Source: Istiophorus platypterus (lineage: Eukaryota; Chordata; Actinopteri; Istiophoriformes; Istiophoridae). From it: 64,000 nucleotides of DNA. Made by a program: the position numbers and the translations under genes. The notes beneath the pieces are model-generated. The model was not told the origin of the DNA, did not search any database, and saw nothing but the letters and a program-made list of their open reading frames with translations. Shown one piece after another: positions 57,801-64,000 of the stretch. The stretch's first letter is position 1, and each line of letters opens with the position of its first letter. The stretch lies in contig CM029119.1 of NCBI GenBank assembly GCA_016859345.1, forward strand, positions 1,286,609 through 1,350,608, written 5' to 3'.

Positions 57801-60800
57801 TAACTCCTTTGCCTATTTTTAAAAAAATTTTCTATTTTCTTTTTTTTTTTTGCCTATTTTCCAGATCTTTGGAAAAGGGGCAAAAATTAGTGTGTCTACC
57901 CACGTGTCATGTTTCCATCACTGTCAATTGGAACTAATAAATACCATTGACTATTGCAGAGTCAATTGACCTGGGAATGAATGCTGATTGTTCCCTCTCT
58001 CACTCAAGAAAAAAGTCAGATTTGAATGGGAATTATTCAGTGTCTTGTTGAGAGAGACAGAGAGACGCTGCATGCACCATAAACACCACAACTGTATTTT
58101 CCAATATGCTAAAATTTTCTCAAGGGTTCCTTCTAGTACAAATAAAATGCCCACACTCCTTACAATTTGAGTACTTGATGAGAACTCTCACCGGTGAACC
58201 CAAATAATTTTTTATATTCATGCACTGTGATTTTCACTTGCATATCCATGTGCCGTAGAGCCCTGGAATATTTAGTATTTTGCTTCATACATTAATTGAG
58301 CAATCAAATATCAAAATAGTTGCTGATTATATTTCTTTCTTTCTTTCTTTCTTTCAGCTCTATATTAAAATCAGTTCTGTCTGTGACCTTGATTTTTGTG
58401 ATATTAAAATAAACAACTTACGCCCTTTGTAAACCTGTCTCCCCTCTCTAACTTTTTTCTTTTCTGCTCAATTCTTCTGCTTCTTTTTTCTTAAATTCTG
58501 GGGTCTCCACTCCCATTTTTCCTTTTTTTGTGAGGGAATTTCACTCATTGTCTTCCCTATTTTTGATATCTCTAACTTACCTGTATCCAATTCTTTCTTT
58601 TTTGTTCTCCTCCATTCCCCCCTTGTTTCCTCCATGCATCAGGCTCATCAGCAGTGCAGGAGGGCAGACCGTTTGGTAGGAGCTGGAAAGTATGAGGAAG
58701 CCATCTCGTGCCATGGAAAAGCAGCAGGTAGAGTTTATGACTTTGACACCATCTGTGACACTCTCCCCACCTTTGAGTATAGCTCATCTGAAATAAGTTT
58801 ATGATATAGAACACATGTCATACAGAGCTGTGGGTGCATGGTAAAGTGCATGATATTGAACCCCAAATTGACCTGACAGCTTTTTTTATTATTATTATAT
58901 TTTTTTTTATTATTTTTTTTTTGGCCCTTGATATATTATAATTTTTTACTCTAAAAAATAATTTATCATCACAGCAATGTTTAGTCATTAATACCTCGAA
59001 AAGTATTATTCTTAGCCTCACCAAACCTTTTATGATGGAAGACAAACATATTCTCAGATTGACTAAACCATTACAAGTTTGTACTGCATGCTGATTGATC
59101 TTCTATAAGGCTCTAGATTTGGACAAGAAAATTCCAAAACTCCTTAACAAGATGCATATTGAGGGCATTATAGACTTTTATAGTCTTTAATATTAATGTG
59201 AAAATGACCAAAACTGCTGCCAGACCTCATTTTATTCATAATATCTTCATGTCAATTGTTGGTAGACACCTAAAAAATTGGCACATAATTGATAAAATAT
59301 TATATTTATGTGAAAAATTATCAGTGATATAATATTGGTGCAAAAATGTGGGTTTCTAGTACCCTGAGTATCACTCTGTTAGGAATTTAGCAACTTTTTC
59401 CCTAATCCTGGGCCTTATAAAAAATAAACTGGTATGCTATACAGTTATCTTTTTTAATGGTTTTGGCATACAGGAAACATTTCAAGTTTCAAAATTTCAA
59501 AAAACATCCCAAGTTTTTTGGAACAAAACAATCAGATATTAATGCCTTAAAATAGCTTCCCGGATAAGGCATTTTTGAGACTATTAAAATGAAATAATAT
59601 CAGGGGCTAAAAAATATGAACACATAGGATTTGAACAGAACTGTTTTACAGATGTTGGTTTTGTGACCCATTCATGGCATAGATAAGGTTTGACTTCTGA
59701 GATGGGGCTGCAACAACCTTATCTGATTTGACATGGAATGACCCCTCTGAATTTATGATCCTCAGTGACTAACTCCGATTGCTGAGATGCAAGTTGAAGG
59801 GAGAACAGCTTTGTCTGAAGAAAGCTGTATTTCACCCAAAAAAAAAAATACTTCTAGTGTTCTAACTGTGGCATAATCTGTCAAATCAGAGCATCCACTT
59901 CACGATTTCAGTAGCCCCTTGTGTGTTCTCAACTCAGCTAAACCTGAAAGATTAACTTTTCTGTTTCTATGATGGCTGTCTTATGATGGTTTATTTCATC
60001 TTTTAGGTTTTTTTCTAATTAAGCAGAGCTCCATGATCTCACTATCACATTAAACTGCTTAATTATGATTGCACTCTTTTACATGCCTCTGAATATGTTG
60101 CAATCCATTTAGCTTTATTGACTGGCAGACTTGCTTTTTTTTATTACTACTAGTTGATGATGTTAGAAAATAAAGGAGGGAGTGTAGGTTTCCACATGAT
60201 TTTATTTTAAAGTGATACCACGCATGAAAATTGCGCTATTGTGTAATGTTGGAATGGAAAGTGATTTAGAAAAAAAAAATCACATATTTACACCATTAAC
60301 TGGATCCTCATCAAAGTGTGATGGGTTTTTTCCCCTGGCACACATGCCTAATCCCAACACCAAGTTTGGTGCAAATTGGTTCAGTATTTTTGTGTCAACT
60401 TGCTGACCTAGAAACATCACAAAAGCAAACAAACAGACACAGGTGAAAACATAACCTGCTTGGTAGAGGTAAAAAGTATTTGGAGATTAAGTAGAAAGGA
60501 GTGTAAGTCTCCACATGATTTTTTTAAGTTCTCTTTGGGCATTTTGTGCCTTTTTTCTTTTTTTTTTAGCTGATAGTGACAGTGTACACGGACAGAAAAT
60601 TTGGGGAGGATGGTAGGGGAATGGCATACAGCAAATGGCTAGGAGTTGACCCAGGGACTCATTGCTCAGGGTGTTTACTCCTACTCCAATTTGGTATGCA
60701 CCGTAACCACTTTTTTTTTAAAGAAAATCCATGACTTGATCTGGGAGGTCCTAGGTGAGTTGGTATTGAATGAGATAAAGACTCATCCTGCCCTACCTAA

Positions 60801-63800
60801 AAACAACCACTGATCCCTGATGGACCCCATGCAGTTTGCATAAAGGGCTGATGGGTCTGTGGATAGTGAGTCAACTTAGGTCTGCACTTCATTCTCGAGC
60901 ATCTGAACAGCTGGGGAACCTATGCCAGGATGTTGGTGCAGAATTAAGCCATACATTTAATACAATTATGCTACATCTCATTCATAATTTTACAGTTCTG
61001 TTTATTATTGGTGAACTCTGTAGGATCTACAGCCCTTTTTATGCATAGTCCCCCGATTTAAGGACAATGCAGCCTAAACATACTGGTAAATCAAACTAGA
61101 ACTTGAAATTGAGATGCTTTGTATCAGAATGCCTATAGTTCCTACACTGTTTATCTGATATGGATGTTAACACCCTAAAATGAAAACAGAGCCAACATCT
61201 TAACTTCAAAGTCATTGTTTCATTGTCTCATTGTCTCATTTCCAGTGCAGTGCTGGGTTAAGTAAACAACATAACATAACAACATAAGTGTTTTGCTGTT
61301 GGTATACTTTCTTACTGCATTGTGTGCACTAGACTGTGTCTCATAGTATTAATGCAGAATAACACATCATTTGTTCTTTGAGCTTTGAAGTATATATTGT
61401 ATTGTAGAGCCTTTGTTGTTTGCCTATTTGTAAAAAAATTGCAGGCCTAGTTGTGTTGGTAATGAAACATGAATGAAATATAGACTCAAGGAGGTACAGG
61501 CAGAGTTGACTGATATCAGAAGTTGTTCAATTCAGTGTTTCTGTTTCACCCCCAGATCTTTTGACAGACGCAATGAAGACAACAGAGTGTGAGCAGGTGA
61601 GACGTGTGTGTGTGTTTGTGTGTTTGTGTGTTTGTGTGTGTGCACGCGTGCACGCGCAACTCTTCTATTCACAATTGATGCTTTTATCTTGAGTGATATT
61701 GAAGCCTTGAGCCTGATTTATTGGAACATCTGGGTAAACTAACAGCTTTTATGAACATCAAACCAAATATCAGCATACTCTACTTAAAACAATGATGACC
61801 CTTTTTCCATTACTCAGTAAAAGTTTGTTATAAGTTGCTAAGAACAGATGTGTGAAATGGAATGTAGGAACCCAAATAAAGTATTTGCACACAGTCTTTT
61901 TTTGTAGGTGAGCAAGATAAAGAGTGTTCACAAAGAACCAGGTAGAAATCATGGGCTTTTCTGACTTCTTTCTCTTGTCAATTGGCTCTCAGCACCAATT
62001 CCATTGCAATTCCAAGATTTTTAAAAACAAATCAAATGTGTAGTCTCTTTTTCTTAAGGCTCGGTAATTCCTTAAAAAAAAAGGCAAAAAAACTGACCAC
62101 TGTAGTTTTTAGGAAACAATATTGAAAAGGGAAGAAATGGTATTTGGTTAAGTTTAGTTTATTTGACACCATCCCAGGTCACACATTTCTCTAAAATGTT
62201 TTCCAAAAAATCTGGAAATGGATAGAGATGTCCAGAGCTGATCCTGTAGGTCTGTGCAGTAGTATGCAAAAATGGTTGATTTTGCTGAAAAGAAGTAAAA
62301 ACAATCCCTGCAGCAAGCAGACAAATAATTCATTCTTCAAATGCTGATGAACTTACTTAAAAAGGGGTCATTGTGACATGTGCAAAAGTTTAGGCATCCT
62401 GCAGTTAGTTGTTAGTAACCCCATTTGGCATTTTTTTTTATTTAGAAATTTTCACCCACTCCTCCTCACAAACTACTTGCTGCTCCATTGTTCTCTCCAA
62501 ACACATGATTGTGGCCAAAGAGCTGTTTTGACTTCATCTTTTCACAGCACATAACTCTGGCTTATCAAGATGTTGGTTTTCAGACTTACGATGTTGACTT
62601 TTGTGATTAAGTTGCTGGTAAGGTTTCCTTCTGATGACTCTTCCATGTTTGTGCATCAACTCTGAACAGTGGGAAAGTGGGACAGTGGAATGGTGCACAA
62701 ATATTGGTGCTGCTCTCACCCTGAGACTTACATTGCAACCGTGGGCCTAAAAGTCCAACTTGCATCGCTTCAATGGGCTGCCAGAAGTGTAATTGCAGAG
62801 GATTTGGACCCCATTTATATATATTTAACAGTTAACAGTTGTTAAAAGTTTCCTTTTTTAAAATTGTTTCCTGTGAGCCAGCTAGCTGAAGGGATGCTAC
62901 TTTTGATTATAAATTCAGTTACACATACACTTGGCTCACAGTAAACCTCTGGTTTACCAAGGAGGACCCAGATTTTGGACTCTTCTGACCAAAGAACCTG
63001 TTTTATGATATCACATTCAAAATTATTTTCATATTATTATTAAATTACATGTTTTAGTAGGCCGGACTGGGCTAATTGTACATTAATGTTATCATAAAAT
63101 GTCATGTATATGTGAGTATATTTTGTATGGACATGCTTACAGCTGGGTATATATGCTCAAATCCTCTACACCATAATCCATTTCTTCACTGTCCATCCAT
63201 ATGCTCATTATATTTTTACCACAGTATCCATAAATCCACAGCTTGCTTGAGAAGTTTAAACAGACATTTTGATCCTCCTTTCATTTTCAGAACTGATCAC
63301 TGTTGGAATGTTTGTTTGAGAAAGGATTTTGGATACTGAAAGTGTCACTTTTGTTAGACAAGACAAAGTTTCAAATTTATGGAAAAAAAATTCTGCTAGG
63401 GGAGACATACTATGAGTGTGCTGACCAAATCTTAGCTTTCAAACTTTCTGTTCTCTTCAGTGGTAGTAACATTTAGTACACTACTAAATGTATCCATCCT
63501 GTAGTCTCAAGTTTAGTCTTAGGGCAGTTATAGCTATTTACCTTGCTGAAATCTGTTAGCGTTAGTTTATCCTCTTCCTTAACCCAGCTCTTTACTGTAA
63601 ACTGGTGCTAGCTGTCAACACTTAATGAAAATTCACCCAGGAAGATTGCTCAAAATTTCTAGGTTTGTAAAGCCACACAGTCTGTCTCTTAAAATCGAAG
63701 ACAGTCTAACACAAATGTAACTAAATGTAAGGTTAATAGTAGCATCCCTGCAGCTGGCTAGCTAACAAGTAACTGTTCTAATATTAAACACTGACAAGAA

Positions 63801-64000
63801 CAAGAAGTTCTCATTTTGTTTGTTGTCCGTATAGTTTTTCATGACATAACCCAAGTCATTCCCTACCTATTTTGTTCAAAATCTTCTTTTGTTCATCCAA
63901 ATCTGATATTTACTACTGAATGGAAATGTTTGCTGAGTATGGGTGTTGTGTATGAATATGGTATGGTAGGTATAAGAGTACGATAATGTAATTTGATCAC
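54804..64000 (+). CDS. nrbf2: nrbf2, nuclear receptor-binding factor 2 (exons 1-3; partial, runs off the window)
   Basis: Three plus-strand exons with GT/AG borders and consistent phase spell the N-terminus of NRBF2: MEVVDSPLNL, AHQQCRRADRLVGAGKYEEA ISCHGKAA, DLLTDAMKTTECEQ. NRBF2 is a subunit of the class III PI3-kinase complex I (VPS34, VPS15, Beclin 1, ATG14). It binds ATG14 through its N-terminal MIT domain and modulates autophagy. It was first found as a nuclear-receptor co-regulator. The exons seen cover the first MIT helices. The rest of the MIT domain and the C-terminal coiled coil lie beyond 64000, or in exon 4 not found here. The gene is divergent from nhlrc3. Intron 1 is 3.8 kb, intron 2 2.8 kb and intron 3 at least 2.4 kb. 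Confidence 0.92.
55400..55620 (+). repeat. probable DNA-transposon-derived repeat
   Basis: GATGGGTGACAAATGATAGG, TTATGGGCCTCCAGAACTGC, and TTTGGTGTTTTGATGATAGT GGTGGA follow the order of a common fish repeat. No coding remnant. Class by memory only. Confidence 0.4.
56280..56461 (-). repeat. solo Tc1 terminal inverted repeat
   Basis: Ends ATACTTGGACCTAACTATAG, matching the right end of the element at 9072-10713 (ATTTATGAACCTAACTATAG). It also shares the GACTATGTA...AAATG(A/G)CTGT and AGTTAATG blocks and the CATTTCAAATCC phrase. No internal transposase sequence adjoins it. Confidence 0.7.
58331..58356. repeat. (CTTT)n run
   Basis: About six TTTC units in nrbf2 intron 1. Confidence 0.9.
58643..58727 (+). 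CDS. nrbf2: nrbf2 exon 2
   Basis: 85 bases. The acceptor is GCATCAG/GCTCAT and the donor G/GTAGAG at 58728. It enters in phase 0 and leaves in phase 1. It encodes AHQQCRRADRLVGAGKYEEA ISCHGKAA, the first helices of the MIT domain (the human sequence has AHQQSRRADRL and GKYEEAISCH as I recall). The frame is fully open. Confidence 0.95.
60210..60470 (+). repeat. possible interspersed repeat
   Basis: CCAAGTTTGGTGCAAATTGG TTCAGTATTTTTGTG followed by AGCAAACAAACAGACACAGG and ACCTGCTTGGTAGAGGTAA resembles the end of a common teleost noncoding repeat. The family is not assigned. Confidence 0.4.
60560..60770 (+). repeat. tRNA-like SINE-type repeat, decayed
   Basis: GGCATACAGCAAATGGCTAG GAGTTGACCCAGGGACTCA and a later CTACTCCAATTTGGTATGCA CCGTAACCAC resemble a fish repeat with a degenerate tRNA-like B box. 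Too diverged to be a tRNA gene. Confidence 0.4.
61110..61240 (-). repeat. decayed Tc1 terminal repeat remnant
   Basis: GTATCAGAATGCCTATAGTT CCTACACTGTTTATCTGATA, GTTAACACCC and AACATCTTAACTTCAAAGTC ATTG follow the layout of the Tc1 end seen at 56.28-56.46 kb. The terminal bases themselves are lost. Confidence 0.45.
61556..61596 (+). CDS. nrbf2: nrbf2 exon 3
   Basis: 41 bases. The acceptor is CACCCCCAG and the donor CAG/GTGAGA at 61597. It completes an Asp codon from exon 2 and encodes DLLTDAMKTTECEQ, matching human AYLSEAMKLTQSEQ in position and length as I recall. It leaves in phase 0. A TG-rich repeat begins right after the donor. Confidence 0.92.
61603..61658 (+). repeat. (TG/TGTTTG)n with Z-DNA-prone tail
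   Basis: TG units mixed with GTTT, ending TGCACGCGTGCACGCGC, an alternating purine-pyrimidine stretch. It starts only six bases after the exon 3 donor. Confidence 0.85.
61659..64000 (+). other. nrbf2: nrbf2 intron 3 (partial)
   Basis: No further nrbf2 exon was recognised up to the window end. A Tc1-like fragment lies at 62350-62735. The remainder is AT-rich with no identifiable feature. Confidence 0.55.
62350..62735 (-). mobile_element. possible Tc1/mariner-like fragment
   Basis: GTGCAAAAGTTTAGGCATCC, a terminal-repeat-like phrase, is followed by a stretch that on the minus strand suggests transposase text (ALWPQSCVWREQWSSK-like, about 62525-62480). A frame at 62719-62534 has no clear DDE block. 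Assignment is weak. Confidence 0.4.

Larger units (their letters stand above)
54834..58642 (+). other. nrbf2: nrbf2 intron 1
   Basis: Bounded by GTAAGT and GCATCAG. It contains a likely DNA-transposon-derived repeat at 55400-55620, a solo Tc1 terminal repeat at 56280-56461, a T-rich tract near 57830-57850 and a (CTTT)n run at 58331-58356. Frames inside it (for example 55744-56118 and 57194-57445) show no recognised domain. Confidence 0.7.
58728..61555 (+). other. nrbf2: nrbf2 intron 2
   Basis: AT-rich. It holds T-rich tracts at 58880-58925, repeat-like segments at 60210-60470 and 60560-60770, and a decayed Tc1 end at 61110-61240. No other exon was recognised. Confidence 0.7.

Noticed and set aside
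60640..60720. Possible tRNA gene
   Set aside because: Only a degenerate B-box-like phrase is present, no cloverleaf can be drawn, and it fits a decayed SINE-type repeat.

Overview
The window looks like a gene-poor, AT-rich piece of a teleost fish nuclear genome. I base this on two spliced vertebrate genes, abundant (CA/TG)n microsatellites, and interspersed repeats of types common in teleosts: an Expander-like RTE LINE, L2-type LINEs with TTGAA tails, an L1-like LINE, and several Tc1/mariner-IS630 transposons. The species cannot be told from the sequence. No bacterial operon, CRISPR array, tRNA or rRNA gene was recognised.

Layout. Positions 1-49.7 kb contain no host gene that I can recognise. 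This part is microsatellites (2.6, 8.4, 15.0, 15.4, 17.0, 17.8 and 37.1 kb), a 640-base polypyrimidine tract (17.1-17.7 kb), an (AGAGA)n array (18.5 kb) and layers of transposon remains. The clearest mobile element is a full-length RTE-clade LINE at 28814-31944, flanked by a perfect 17-base target-site duplication. Its reading frame carries two frameshifts and one nonsense codon. It sits inside the 3' part of an older Tc1/IS630-type element whose transposase C-terminus is at 27.8-28.5 kb. A complementary N-terminal fragment of the same kind of transposase lies downstream at 32.9-33.6 kb. At 34.0-36.8 kb is a decayed minus-strand L1-like LINE with an antisense L2 fragment embedded in it.

The right-hand 14 kb holds two host genes arranged head to head. 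nhlrc3 (minus strand, coding blocks at 53830-54088, 51601-51803 and 49718-50311) encodes a membrane-anchored or secreted NHL-repeat protein. nrbf2 (plus strand, exons at 54804-54833, 58643-58727 and 61556-61596, continuing beyond the window) encodes the N-terminal MIT region of the PI3KC3-C1/ATG14-associated autophagy subunit. The start codons are about 715 bases apart. The sequence between them has no obvious TATA box but has a perfect ETS/GABP-type motif, a second ETS core and a CRE half-site, as expected of a bidirectional housekeeping promoter.

Points most worth a second look: the last coding block of nhlrc3 keeps its expected length but jumps through three reading frames; a Tc1-like transposon starts at base +6 of the first nhlrc3 intron; the Tc1/IS630 transposase is split into two pieces in swapped order; and there are unclassified repeats at 24.2-25.1 and 25.4-27.6 kb. 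I found no clear evidence for a new multi-gene system. Calls that rest on remembered repeat-family consensus rather than a search carry lower confidence.
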